The notes: generated by a model from the sequence alone, not told the origin. A DNA stretch of 64,000 nucleotides from Terriglobia bacterium (GCA_020073465.1 JAIQFC010000015.1:164074-228073), one strand, 5' to 3'. Shown: positions 30,891 through 40,693, counted from the stretch's first letter. Numbers and translations: made by a program.

Positions 30891-31232
30891 AGTCCTCACG
30901 CGCTGAGGGTTGATCTTTTGCTCGACCAAAGACAGTTGCAGCCGGCGCCAATCTTATTTCTTCCGCGGATCGGGTCTTGGGGTTATCCTTTCCCCTGCCC
31001 CGCACCCATGAAAACTCTGAAGATATCCGTAGTGGCCACGCTCGCCTGGAGGCTCAAAATCCCGCACGCGGTCTGGCCCGCCCATCCCCAGATGGCCGAC
31101 TTCGTCCTAGCCCTTATCACGTGCGTAATCCTGCAAATCGCCTGGACTGATTCCAAAAAGGAGTACTCCGACCAAGCAACAGACAAAGTAGTAAAATCAA
31201 CCTCCAAAAATTGAAGTTGCGCGTCTAATTTC

Positions 31233-31384
31233 AACTGAGAACTGAGAACTGAGAACTGAGAACTGAGAACTGAGAACTGAGAACTGAGAACTGAGAACTG
31301 AGAACTGAGAACTGAGAACTGAGAACTGAGAACTGAGAACTGAGAACTGAGAACTGAGAACTGAGAACTGAGAACTGAGAACTG
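31233..31384. repeat. Perfect 7-bp tandem repeat (AACTGAG)n, about 21.7 copies
   Basis: 152 nt of uninterrupted period-7 sequence read directly. Confidence 0.98.
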
Positions 31385-31388
31385 CCCC

Positions 31389-31949
31389 ATGCCCATCCGC
31401 CCCATCCTCCAACTCGGCGACCCGCGCCTGCGCGAAGTCGCCTTACCCGTGGAGAATCCATCCGCACCGGAGGTTCGTTCCCTCATCCAGGATCTTGCCG
31501 ACACTCTCGCCCACTGGCGGTTGACTACCGGATACGGCCGCGGCATCGCTGCTCCCCAACTCGGCGTATCTCAGCGCGTGATCTTCCTGAAGCTTCCCGG
31601 AGTCGAGCCTTGGCCCGTCATCAATCCCGAAATCATCGAGTGGAGCGAGGAAAAGATCGTTGTCTGGGACGCCTGCCTCAGCTTCCTCTCGATCTTCATG
31701 CAGGTCGAGCGTCGCCGGGAAGTCACCGTCCGCTACCAGAATCTGCAAGGAGAAAGCCTCGAGTTCGTCGCCGGCGACGACCGTAATCTCTCCGAACTCC
31801 TGCAGCACGAAATCGATCACCTCGACGGCATCCTCGCCGTCGACCGCATCGTGGACATCAAAACCCTCTGCACCCGCGAGGAATTTGAAAAGCGCTACCG
31901 CGACTCGAGCCCCTACGCCGTCTCGTCCCCAGCTACAATCAGACTCTGA
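31389..31949 (+). CDS. def: Peptide deformylase
   Basis: 'GRGIAAPQLGVSQRVIFL', 'WDACLSF' (EGCLS-like position), 'LQHEIDHLDGIL' HEIDH motif. Confidence 0.92.
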   Translation: MPIRPILQLGDPRLREVALPVENPSAPEVRSLIQDLADTLAHWRLTTGYGRGIAAPQLGVSQRVIFLKLPGVEPWPVINPEIIEWSEEKIVVWDACLSFLSIFMQVERRREVTVRYQNLQGESLEFVAGDDRNLSELLQHEIDHLDGILAVDRIVDIKTLCTREEFEKRYRDSSPYAVSSPATIRL

Positions 31950-31977
31950 AAGTCGGGTGTAAGTAACAACAAGACCC

Positions 31978-32045
31978 ACGCAGGGACAGCCGCCCTTCGA
32001 CAAGCTCAGGGCAGGCTCTCGGCTGTCCAGCCCGAGCAAAGCGAG
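31978..32045. repeat. Family A palindrome with a family D element nested in its loop
   Basis: GGGACAGCCGCCC-TTCGACAAGCTCAGGGCAGGCT-CTCGGCTGTCC. Confidence 0.8.
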
Positions 32046-32057
32046 GCACGCAAGCCA

Positions 32058-32483
32058 ATGTCGCCAACAGCATACGAACCCGGACACCCTCACCCTAAAC
32101 GCCGCCAGCTCAAATTCCGTTGGCTACCCGGCCCCTACGCCATCGTCCGCCTCGCATCCGACTCCCCCGTCCCTGCATGGGCCACAACGGGCGACTTCAC
32201 CTCCATTACCCGCACCTCCGACGAACTCTCCATCGTCTGTCCCGCCGACAATCTTCCTCCAGACGTGCACTCCTCGCACCACTGGATCTGCCTGAAGCTG
32301 GAAGGCCCCTCCCCCTTTTCGCAAACCGGAGTCCTGCTCTCCTTCATCCAACCACTCTCCGATAACAGCGTCCCCATCTTCGCCATCGCCACCTACGATA
32401 CGGACTACGTTCTGGTGCAAGAAGAGTTCGCCGGAGCAGCCCTGGATACCTTACGCAATGCCGGACACGAACTAGTTTCGTGA
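32058..32483 (+). CDS. ACT-domain-like protein
   Basis: 'YAIVRLASDSPVPAWATTGDFTSITRTSDELSIVC...WICLKLEGP...SVPIFAIATYDTDYVLVQ'. Confidence 0.78.
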   Translation: MSPTAYEPGHPHPKRRQLKFRWLPGPYAIVRLASDSPVPAWATTGDFTSITRTSDELSIVCPADNLPPDVHSSHHWICLKLEGPSPFSQTGVLLSFIQPLSDNSVPIFAIATYDTDYVLVQEEFAGAALDTLRNAGHELVS

Positions 32484-32595
32484 CGTTCCTTCGGCCCCCA
32501 AACCAACCCGTTCGATCTCCCATTTCCACCGCGCGCTGCTGTAGCACCTGCAGTGAGCCTGCGTCTGTGCTGTAATAGTGAATTAAGCATTGCCT

Positions 32596-33621
32596 ATGTT
32601 GACCAACCACAAAACCCTGCGCCGTCGCTTCAAGGCGCTCCACCGCAACCTGCGCGGAGCCTCCATGGCCGCCCGAGCCCTCGCCTCGACCGACCACCCC
32701 CTGCTGGCGCACATCATTCCCATTCGCCGCTGCAACCTGGCGTGTACCTACTGCAACGAGTTCGACGATTTCTCGAAGCCTGTTCCTACGGATGAAATGT
32801 TTCGTCGGATCGACAAACTGGGCGCGCTGGGGACAGCCGTGGTCACAATTTCCGGCGGCGAGCCGTTGCTGCATCCTGAACTCGACGATGTAATCACGCG
32901 CATCCGCCACAACGGCATGATCGCCGGCCTGATCACCAATGGCTACCTTCTAGTCGCCGAACGCATTCAGCGCCTCAATCGCGCCGGACTCGAATGGCTG
33001 CAGATCTCCATCGACAACGTCAATCCCGACGAGGTTTCGAAGAAGAGCCTGAAAGTGCTCGACCGCAAGCTCGAGCTGCTCGCCGAACACGCCGACTTCC
33101 ACGTGAACATCAACTCCGTGGTCGGCAGCGGCATCCGCTACCCACAGGATGCGCTCACCATTGGCAAGCGCGCCGTCGAGCTAGGGTTCAGCTCGACCAT
33201 CGGCATCATTCACGACGGCAGCGGCCAGCTGCAGCCGCTGGGCGAGGAAGAGCGCCGTATCTACCACGAAATGCAGGCGCTGGAAAAAAGCAGCTTCACC
33301 CGCATCAACGCCTTCCAGGACAACATCGCGCAAGGCAAGCCCAATGACTGGCGCTGCCGCGCCGGCGCGCGCTATCTCTACATCTGCGAAGACGGCCTGG
33401 TGCACTACTGCTCGCAACAGCGCGGCTATCCCGGAGTTCCGCTCGCCAACTACACCCGCGAAGACCTGCGCCGCGAGTTCGTCACCGAAAAATCCTGCGC
33501 CCCTCACTGTACGGTGTCATGCGTGCACCAGGTTTCGGTCTTTGACGCGTGGCGCGCGCCGCAGCATCCCGCAGTTCCCACACTGGCCGCTGCTCCCAGT
33601 GATCTGGTTCAAATCGAATAG
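32596..33621 (+). CDS. Radical SAM protein
   Basis: '[13 protein letters not shown]' CxxxCxxC, '[14 protein letters not shown]'; C-terminal Cys cluster '[12 protein letters not shown]'. Confidence 0.9.
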   Translation: MLTNHKTLRRRFKALHRNLRGASMAARALASTDHPLLAHIIPIRRCNLACTYCNEFDDFSKPVPTDEMFRRIDKLGALGTAVVTISGGEPLLHPELDDVITRIRHNGMIAGLITNGYLLVAERIQRLNRAGLEWLQISIDNVNPDEVSKKSLKVLDRKLELLAEHADFHVNINSVVGSGIRYPQDALTIGKRAVELGFSSTIGIIHDGSGQLQPLGEEERRIYHEMQALEKSSFTRINAFQDNIAQGKPNDWRCRAGARYLYICEDGLVHYCSQQRGYPGVPLANYTREDLRREFVTEKSCAPHCTVSCVHQVSVFDAWRAPQHPAVPTLAAAPSDLVQIE

Positions 33622-33711
33622 GGAGTTCTCCCGGGCGGAAATCCTCCGACCCGACAGTCACCGTACCAGGAACTTGTGTGACAAGGCGCATGCAATATAG
33701 CGTTTTGCATT

Positions 33712-34614
33712 ATGCGTGCTGCTCCTAAATGGACAGAGTTCCCACGATACCCAGTCATCGCAGGCACAGCAATCCTGGCAATTGCAGTGACAATCGCCTG
33801 GTGGTCTAAGCTCGATGTCTCGCCGTTGTTCGAGACTGCGATGATTCGCCGTGGAGAGTTTTGGCGGCTGATAACTGGAATCTTTCCTCATGCCGGCGTT
33901 CTCCACCTAGCGTTCAACATTTACTGGCTCTGGGTCTTCGGAACCCTTGTCGAGCAGGTGTATGGACATCTCAGGGCTGCGGCCCTGATCGTTTTATTTG
34001 CCCTGGGTTCAGGCGCCTTGGAATTTGCCTTTGCACTTGGCGGTGTTGGACTCTCCGGTGTTGGCTACGGGCTCTTCGGCTTGCTGTGGGTTTTGTCCCG
34101 GCACGATGATCGATTTCGTGACGCCGTTGATCGAAGGACGGTTGAGCTTTTCGTGGTGTGGTTCTTCTTTTGCGTCGTGATGACAGTGACGCACATCTTT
34201 TCGGTGGGAAACATTGCTCACGGCGCTGGGGCAGTTCTTGGCGCTTTGACCGCTGCCGCGATAGTCCAGCCACGCCGTCGTAAACTCATTGCCGCGAGCA
34301 TTGGGGTGATCCTGTTATTCGGCCTGTGGGGATCCACCCTCGGACGTCCGAGAATCAATCTTTCCGGAAAAGCGGGTTACGAAGAAGGGAAGTGGGGCTA
34401 CGACGCCCTCGTTGCCAACCGCAATCAAGAGGCCGTCCACTGGCTTCGCGATGCAACAATCTATCAGCCGAGACTACCCGTCTACTGGTTCGACCTCGGC
34501 ATCGCATACCAACGGCTTGGCAACAAAACCGCTGCGCAAGCCGCTTACCAGAAAGCGCACGACCTGGCACCGAACGAACCGGAATACTCAGAAGCTCTGA
34601 AGGAACTCAACTAG
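33712..34614 (+). CDS. Rhomboid-family intramembrane protease with C-terminal TPR-like region
   Basis: 'HAGVLHLAFNIYWLWVFG', 'GLSGVGYGLFGLLW' GxSx, 'HGAGAVLGA'; C-terminus 'YWFDLGIAYQRLGNKTAAQAAYQKAHDLAP'. Confidence 0.88.
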   Translation: MRAAPKWTEFPRYPVIAGTAILAIAVTIAWWSKLDVSPLFETAMIRRGEFWRLITGIFPHAGVLHLAFNIYWLWVFGTLVEQVYGHLRAAALIVLFALGSGALEFAFALGGVGLSGVGYGLFGLLWVLSRHDDRFRDAVDRRTVELFVVWFFFCVVMTVTHIFSVGNIAHGAGAVLGALTAAAIVQPRRRKLIAASIGVILLFGLWGSTLGRPRINLSGKAGYEEGKWGYDALVANRNQEAVHWLRDATIYQPRLPVYWFDLGIAYQRLGNKTAAQAAYQKAHDLAPNEPEYSEALKELN

Positions 34615-34646
34615 TCTCAATCTCTTTCGATAACCCAGGACACCGC

Positions 34647-35168
34647 TCACTTCTTCGGTTGCGCCGTAGGCGGCAGCAGCCCGTTCAGCCGCAGATACAT
34701 CGCCGCCGAACTGTAGTGGTCGGCCCAGTCATTGGTCAGGGCGATGAGCGCGAAGGCCCGCGGACCCTTGCGTCCTCCGAACAGTTCCACCGTATCTCCA
34801 AGCTTCGAGTCGTCGGTCTTGCCGAGCGCGGTGCTGCAGAAATCAAAGCTTGCCTTCAGCGCGGCAACGAGTTTGTCCTTCCCGTCGGTTTCTTTCAATC
34901 CCGCCGGCTTGCCCTCCGGAATGTCCCCGATCTTGGCGCAGAGATAATTGTTCGACTCCACGATGTGCAGTACGAGGTGTCCGAACGTGACCTGCTTCTC
35001 AGTCGGTTTGTAGTTGAATTTGTCGGCAGGCATCTCCTCCACGGCGGCAACCAGGTTTCTCTGCTGGCGGGGCAGAATCTCCTTCACCACCGACGTGACA
35101 GGATTCTTGTCCTGCGCGACGGCAAAGGTCGCTGCGAGCACTGCGCACAGAATGATGGCGGTTTTCAT
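34647..35168 (-). CDS. DinB-like domain protein, secreted
   Basis: Signal peptide 'MKTAIILCAVLAATFAVAQ'; 'MPADKFNYKPTEKQVTFGHLVLHIVESNNYLCA' DinB pattern. Confidence 0.82.
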   Translation of the reverse strand: MKTAIILCAVLAATFAVAQDKNPVTSVVKEILPRQQRNLVAAVEEMPADKFNYKPTEKQVTFGHLVLHIVESNNYLCAKIGDIPEGKPAGLKETDGKDKLVAALKASFDFCSTALGKTDDSKLGDTVELFGGRKGPRAFALIALTNDWADHYSSAAMYLRLNGLLPPTAQPKK

Positions 35169-35227
35169 AGTGGCCTCCCGGCAGACGTAATCATACCCTC
35201 TTCCCACTTTGAAACCCACCAAGGTCC

Positions 35228-35254
35228 GTGTAGGCGCGGGCGACTCGCCCGCGC
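35228..35254. repeat. REP-like palindrome upstream of the RAYT
   Basis: GTGTAG-GCGCGGGCGACTCGCCCGCGC. Confidence 0.85.
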
Positions 35255-35282
35255 AGCCGCCCGGTGCTACGCTCGCAGCAGA

Positions 35283-35761
35283 GTGCAGAGAAAGTACGAG
35301 TATCGCCGTTACCTGCCTCACTGCCAAAAAGACAACCGAACATTGTTCATCACGTAATCGATCTGGCATTGTTGGAGGTACCAGAAATTGCGAAGGATCT
35401 AGCGTTGGAATCGTGTGTGAGGGCAAATGGCAGGAAGTACTCACTCTGTGCCGCCGTCGTCATGCCTGATCACGTACATGTGATCTGCAATCCCCTCTCG
35501 GATGAGAACGGACCGATTTCGATTCCTGAAATCACCAGGACGATCAAGAGTGAATCCGCCCATCGCATCAACAAGACATTGGGGCGAGCGGGCCATGTCT
35601 GGCAGGACGAGTCTTTCGATCATGTTCTGCGTGGAGACGAGAGCCTCAGGAAGAAAGTCGCATATGTTTTGGAGAATCCCGTCCGGGCAGGGTTGGCGGT
35701 GAGTGCGGAGGATTATCGCTGGTTATGGTGGGACCAAGCCCTTGTCGAACGGATTGCCTAG
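35283..35761 (+). pseudogene. REP-associated tyrosine transposase (RAYT, Y1_Tnp), frameshifted near codon 25
   Basis: Frame 1 'VQRKYEYRRYLPHCQKDNRTLFIT*' ends at 35357; shifted frame continues 'VIDLALLEVPEIAKDLALESC...AAVVMPDHVHVICNPL...GHVWQDESFDHVLRGDESLRKKVAYVLENPVRAGL' (HxH and catalytic-Tyr region). Confidence 0.85.
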
Positions 35762-35765
35762 AGTC

Positions 35766-35792
35766 GCGCGGGCGAGTCGCCCGCGCCCACAC
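35766..35792. repeat. REP-like palindrome downstream of the RAYT, inverted relative to the upstream copy
   Basis: GCGCGGGCGAGTCGCCCGCGC-CCACAC, near reverse complement of 35228-35254. Confidence 0.85.
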
Positions 35793-35851
35793 GAGTGTTG
35801 CGTGTTCCCACGATCTGTTATCCTGCGGAGCTGTTTTCACCTGACCAAACC

Positions 35852-37207
35852 ATGAGATCCCTAGACCGCAATCGCCTGCAGTCCCTGATGCAACGCGAGC
35901 AGAAGAAGTTTGTCGACGAGCGTCCGAAATCAAAGGCGCTGTTTGAGCGCGCGCGCAAGTCGCTGCTCGCCGGTGTCCCGATGAACTGGATGGTGAAATG
36001 GGCCGGAGCCTTCCCGCCATTTGTGAGCGAAGCCCAGGGCGCCCACTTCTTCGACGTCGACGGCCATCGCTACACCGACTTCTGCCTCGGCGACACGGGC
36101 GCGATGACGGGGCACTCTCCCTTTGCCACGGTAAAGGCGGTCGAGGAGCAGGCACGCCGTGGGATCACGCTCATGCTGCCCGGAGAAGACTCCATCTTCG
36201 TCGCCGAGGAATTGCAGAAGCGCTTCAACCTGCCCTACTGGCAGTTCGCCCTGACCGCCACCGACGCCAACCGCTTCTCGATCCGCCTGGCTCGCCAGAT
36301 CACGGGTCGCCCGAAGATTCTGGTCTTCAACTGGTGCTATCACGGCACGGTGGACGAAACCTTCATCACGCTCGAGGCCAACGGCAGCGCCGGGCCCCGC
36401 CGCGGCAATATTGGCCCGCCCGTCAATCCCGCCGTGACCACCAAGGTCGTCGAATTCAACGATCTCGCAGCCCTCGAGCGCGCCCTGGCGCCCGGGGACG
36501 TGGCCTGCGTGCTGGCCGAGCCCGCCATGACGAACGTCGGCATCGTTCATCCCCAGCCCGGATACCATAAGGCCCTCCGCGAGTTGACCCGCAAGCACGG
36601 CACGCTGCTGATCATCGACGAGACCCATACCATCTGTGCCGGCCCCGGCGGCTTCACCCGCGAAGAGAATCTTGAGCCCGATGTGCTGGTCTTCGGCAAG
36701 GCAATTGGCGCCGGCATTCCCGGCGCCGCTTACGGTTTTTCGCAGGAGGTCGCAGACCGCATTGTCGCCAGGCAAAATCTGGAGGACTGTGACGTCGGCG
36801 GCATCGGAGGTACTCTCGCAGGCAATGCGCTCTCGCTCGCAGCCATGCGTGCCACGTTAGCCAAGGTCCTGACCAAAGAAGCCTTCGACCGCATGATTCC
36901 GGTGGCCGAGCGCTGGAGGCTCGGTGTAGCGACAGTGATCACGCAGGCCGAGCTCCCTTGGCACGTGACCCGTCTCGGCTGCCGCGCCGAGTATCTCTTC
37001 GCCGCCACCCCGCCGAAGACTGGCACAGAAGCCCACGACGCCATGGATTTCGAGCTCGAGCGCTTCATGCATCTCTACGCCATGAATCGTGGAATCCTGC
37101 TGACTCCCTTCCACAACATGGCCCTCACGTCGCCCCAAACCGAAGCCGAAGACGTGGACCGCCACACCAAAATCTTCCGCGACGCGGTGAAGGAACTGGT
37201 GGGATAA
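35852..37207 (+). CDS. Class III aminotransferase (glutamate-1-semialdehyde aminomutase-like)
   Basis: 'LLIIDETHTICAGPGGFTREENLEPDVLVFGKAIGAGIPGAAYGFS' PLP-Lys region; start at MRSLDRNRLQ. Confidence 0.9.
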   Translation: MRSLDRNRLQSLMQREQKKFVDERPKSKALFERARKSLLAGVPMNWMVKWAGAFPPFVSEAQGAHFFDVDGHRYTDFCLGDTGAMTGHSPFATVKAVEEQARRGITLMLPGEDSIFVAEELQKRFNLPYWQFALTATDANRFSIRLARQITGRPKILVFNWCYHGTVDETFITLEANGSAGPRRGNIGPPVNPAVTTKVVEFNDLAALERALAPGDVACVLAEPAMTNVGIVHPQPGYHKALRELTRKHGTLLIIDETHTICAGPGGFTREENLEPDVLVFGKAIGAGIPGAAYGFSQEVADRIVARQNLEDCDVGGIGGTLAGNALSLAAMRATLAKVLTKEAFDRMIPVAERWRLGVATVITQAELPWHVTRLGCRAEYLFAATPPKTGTEAHDAMDFELERFMHLYAMNRGILLTPFHNMALTSPQTEAEDVDRHTKIFRDAVKELVG

Positions 37208-37272
37208 GCGCCCGTGCGCGAATCGTAGCCTGCCGTTCCACTCCCAAGTCGGGCTCTCTTGGAGATTCGTTG

Positions 37273-38301
37273 TTACTTGGGCTGTGGCGCCGGCTTGGTA
37301 TCCATTAGCATCGCACGATCGGCGGTACTCAAGTCGACTCGGGGATCTGCCGACCATCCCGGAAACCCCAGTGCCTCTTCCGCCTGCACTGGATCGGCGA
37401 TTGAGATATCTCCGCCAATCAGAAATGAGCGAGGGTAGAACGAAATGTAGTAAGTCTGATCGGCCTCAGCCTTGAGTCGCACAACCCGCTTGGTTGCCGT
37501 GGATTGAAACACATATTCTCCGGGCGGGACTAACGCCTCGACGTAATGCTGGTTCTTCAGCTTTCCAATTTCGACGGCGCCGCAGTATAGGGATGGCGTT
37601 TTGTCTCCCCGTGACTCATTGCGAAGGAGGTAGACAGTTGCGGCTCCAGTCAGCTGTTTCGGCGGAGGCTGCCTCCGAAGCAACTCGGTCTGATCGAGTG
37701 GAAGGTCTCCGTTCACGTAAGCCGTGAAAATTGTGCCTTCGGGGATTTCTGCGTTGTCTCCCTTGAACAGGAAGAAGACAGGAACTGCGACGACGCTGGC
37801 GCCCGTTCCTGCTGTCCATGGTGCCCTGTCGAGCGTCTGCCCTACGGCCTTCTCTGTATATCCCTCACCTTTAAGCTTCGCATTGGCTCGCACCGGGACG
37901 GATTGCCCTGTGATCGCCTCAACGGAGTCGACTTCGAGGACTAACTTGCCCGGCCGGCCCATCATGCGATTCTTTTGTGTGGACGCGACCCGTCCTTGAG
38001 CGATGGCCCCTCGGGGGATCACGACCAGATCTCCAACCTTCACGTCGGTTGCGACGCGGAAACTCAGCTGGTCGCCGGTTTTCGCCTTCTTGGAAGTAAT
38101 GAACGTAGTGGTGCGCACGCGGACGTGTGTCCCATCCTCAAGAAGTACTGCTTGCGGCGCTTCGCTGCTGCCTACCTTGGGCTCGACTCGCTGCACTGAG
38201 CTCTGGGCCGGAGGCGCATCCTGGGCGACGACGGGGAGAGAAGAAACAAGCAGGGCGAAGACAGCACAGCCGAGAAAGCTGCAGAGAGTGGCGCGCTTCA
38301 T
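37273..38301 (-). CDS. Secreted DUF2846-like hypothetical protein
   Basis: Signal peptide from MKRATLC; 'ATVYLLRNESRGDKTPSLYCGAVEIGKLKNQHYVEALVPPGEYVFQS' matches a DUF2846-like pattern. Confidence 0.7.
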   Translation of the reverse strand: MKRATLCSFLGCAVFALLVSSLPVVAQDAPPAQSSVQRVEPKVGSSEAPQAVLLEDGTHVRVRTTTFITSKKAKTGDQLSFRVATDVKVGDLVVIPRGAIAQGRVASTQKNRMMGRPGKLVLEVDSVEAITGQSVPVRANAKLKGEGYTEKAVGQTLDRAPWTAGTGASVVAVPVFFLFKGDNAEIPEGTIFTAYVNGDLPLDQTELLRRQPPPKQLTGAATVYLLRNESRGDKTPSLYCGAVEIGKLKNQHYVEALVPPGEYVFQSTATKRVVRLKAEADQTYYISFYPRSFLIGGDISIADPVQAEEALGFPGWSADPRVDLSTADRAMLMDTKPAPQPK

Positions 38302-38383
38302 AGCACACCTCCTCGTCCGTCTATTCTGGCCTCGCCCGGAGAGGACGGCAGTGAGCCGGATCACGGTCCTGAGGCCAAAGTTA

Positions 38384-39247
38384 CTAAAGCAATCCTTCTT
38401 GTTTCAACAGTTCCTCGATGCCGTCGATCAGAGTATTGGCTGCCTTCGTAATCCGGGGGTCCCCTGTTTGAGTGCCGGTCGATGTGAGTGAGTCCAACAG
38501 ATCGCTGATCACATTCGGAAACCCTTGCGGAAGCTTGCGGCAATGGGTAATCATGAACTTGACCAGCTTCTTCTCTCCTGGATTTGGCAGTTCGTTCACA
38601 GCACACAGAATGTCGAAGTAGCTGGCCAGCAGTGCGGTAGTGCGATGGTGAGCGCTGACGGAATCCTGGCGCGCAATCGCCAGCTCGATCTGGTGAAGAT
38701 ATGACGACATATTCTTCCGCAGGATGGGGAAGTTCTTGGCCACGATGGCAGTCTTCAAAGCAGGCGGATACGGTTGTCGCGCCGAGGCCTGAAGCCGCGC
38801 GAACCATCCTTTCTTGTCTACCAGAATTTGCGAGTGCAGCACGTTGTGCCAGAAGCAGGTGGAGTAACCCACCGAGGCACGATGGTGCTGCAAAACGTCG
38901 GCTAGACGGTCCTCGATCCGGCGCGGATCGCGGAACATCGCATCCACGCTGACGCCGGTTTCCGCGTCCACCCATTCATCCCCCGGTTCCCAGAATGCGT
39001 TGCCGATTTCGGCAGTCGTATGAGGCTCAGCCACCTTCCGCCGTACTTCGAGCGGCAGGGGCTCGTCAGTGTAGACGTAAAGATCGATGTCAGAATGCGG
39101 GTCGGAAGATTCGGAAGTGCGAGACCCGCTCAGGACCACGGCCTCCACCGGCGCCAACTTGGCATAGCGAAGCGCCACGCGCTGCGCCAGGTTAACCGGC
39201 GCCGTGGACTCCGCGTTGGGGGGCGCATCTGGATGCTGTTCCGGCAT
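38384..39247 (-). CDS. Nucleotidyltransferase-domain protein (DUF4037-like C-terminus)
   Basis: 'AVVLSGSRTSESSDPHSDIDLYVYTDEP' GS...DxD motif. Confidence 0.78.
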   Translation of the reverse strand: MPEQHPDAPPNAESTAPVNLAQRVALRYAKLAPVEAVVLSGSRTSESSDPHSDIDLYVYTDEPLPLEVRRKVAEPHTTAEIGNAFWEPGDEWVDAETGVSVDAMFRDPRRIEDRLADVLQHHRASVGYSTCFWHNVLHSQILVDKKGWFARLQASARQPYPPALKTAIVAKNFPILRKNMSSYLHQIELAIARQDSVSAHHRTTALLASYFDILCAVNELPNPGEKKLVKFMITHCRKLPQGFPNVISDLLDSLTSTGTQTGDPRITKAANTLIDGIEELLKQEGLL

Positions 39248-39289
39248 CTCTTTTCCTACACTACCTGAAAGCCTACCCTCTGGTACCCT

Positions 39290-40390
39290 GTGTATTCCAT
39301 GCGAGGGCCCTTATGCACAAGTCTGGCGCTTGGTCTGTGCCTCCTGTGGGCAGGCTGCGCCACCGTCGGACCACCGCAGCCGCCTTCGCTGGAACTCCCG
39401 AAGCCGCCGTCCGATCTTCGCGCCACGCGCAAAGGAGGCAAGGTTCTCCTGACTTGGACGATCCCTGCGTCCACCACCGATCGCCAAAGCGTTCACTCGC
39501 TGGGTGCAACCCGCATCTGCCGGGGACTCGATAAGGTTCTCCAGTCATGCGGCACGCCGGTGGGCGAGGCCCCCCCGCCACCGAACCTGGCAGACGTACG
39601 CAAGTCCTCGGGCCAAAAAGTTGCGGGATCGTACGGGGACTCGCTGCCCAGCGACCTCCAGCGCGGCAATCCCCTCGGCTCCATGACCTACGCTGTAGAA
39701 GTCCTCAACGCGAACGGGCGTAGCGCCGGGCTTTCCAATCAGGTGCAGGCGCCGCTCGTGCCAACTCTTCCATCACCGGCGGATTTCAATGCGCGGGTTA
39801 CGGGCGAGGGAGTCGCTCTGACGTGGACCGCACCCCTGCCTTCGGAGCCGCAACCTGCAGCGCGGTATGTGTATCGAGTCTACCGGAGGGCGGAGGGCGT
39901 TCAGCAGCGGATTCTCGTGGGTGAAGTGGCAGCGACGACTGGGTCGAACTTCACTCTTACGGACCCCAGCATCGAGTGGGAGAAAACCTACTACTACCAC
40001 GTCACCACACTCACGGCGATTGCACAGCCAGGAAAGGCGGAGATTCAGGTCGAGGGCGACGACTCCCCCGAAGTTAAAGTCTTCGCCGACGACGTCTTCC
40101 CGCCCGCCGTGCCCTCAGGTTTGCAGGCCGTATTCTCCGGCCCAGGCCAGGAACCGTTCATCGACCTGATCTGGGCGCCGGTCACGGATGTGGATCTTGC
40201 CGGATACAACGTGTATCGCCATGAAGAAGGAAAGGCCCCGGAGAGGGTGAATTCGGAACCCGTGAAGACCCCGGCCTACCGCGATAAGAGTGTCGCCGCT
40301 GGGAAACAGTATTTCTATTCGATTTCCGCCGTGGATGCACGAGGAAATGAGAGCACGCGTTCGGAGGAGGCGAGCGAGAGAGTCCCGTGA
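39290..40390 (+). CDS. Fibronectin type III domain lipoprotein
   Basis: Lipobox 'LLWAGC'; repeated Fn3-like modules ('LAGYNVYRHEEGKAPERVNSEPVKTPAYRDKSVAAGKQYFYSISAVDARGNES'). Confidence 0.83.
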   Translation: MYSMRGPLCTSLALGLCLLWAGCATVGPPQPPSLELPKPPSDLRATRKGGKVLLTWTIPASTTDRQSVHSLGATRICRGLDKVLQSCGTPVGEAPPPPNLADVRKSSGQKVAGSYGDSLPSDLQRGNPLGSMTYAVEVLNANGRSAGLSNQVQAPLVPTLPSPADFNARVTGEGVALTWTAPLPSEPQPAARYVYRVYRRAEGVQQRILVGEVAATTGSNFTLTDPSIEWEKTYYYHVTTLTAIAQPGKAEIQVEGDDSPEVKVFADDVFPPAVPSGLQAVFSGPGQEPFIDLIWAPVTDVDLAGYNVYRHEEGKAPERVNSEPVKTPAYRDKSVAAGKQYFYSISAVDARGNESTRSEEASERVP

Positions 40391-40693
40391 GAATTACCGG
40401 CTGTGTCCCAAGCTTCCCGAACTTCTGTGTCGTGTGATTCTGGTTGGCGCGCCGCATTCAGAATGTGCGTGCTGCTAGGATTTCGCCGGCACCCCAGAAC
40501 ACAGGTCCAGATTCCAGCCGCGAAGCGGCGTAAGAGTGCAGCCCACGGCGCCAGCCGTGGAGAGAGGTGGGAACCTGACAAGCCCCAGAGGGGCGAAAGA
40601 ACGGTTCTCACATACTCTCTCAGCGCTGCGATGCCCGGGCCGTTTTCAGCAGGCGGCTTTGGCCGCCGCGGCGCAACCTGATTTCTCAACCTG

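Noticed and set aside
31233-31384. CRISPR-like array
   Set aside because: Period is 7 bp with no spacers; simple tandem repeat
31197-31546. Minus-strand ORFs encoding repeated 'VLSSQFS' peptides
   Set aside because: Artefact of translating the 7-bp tandem repeat; open in multiple frames simultaneously
34326-35357. 343-aa plus-strand ORF overlapping the rhomboid and DinB genes
   Set aside because: Spurious except for its last ~25 codons, which encode the RAYT N-terminus
38384-39247. MNT/HEPN-type toxin-antitoxin component
   Set aside because: Nucleotidyltransferase motif is present but the protein is long (287 aa) and has no HEPN partner next to it
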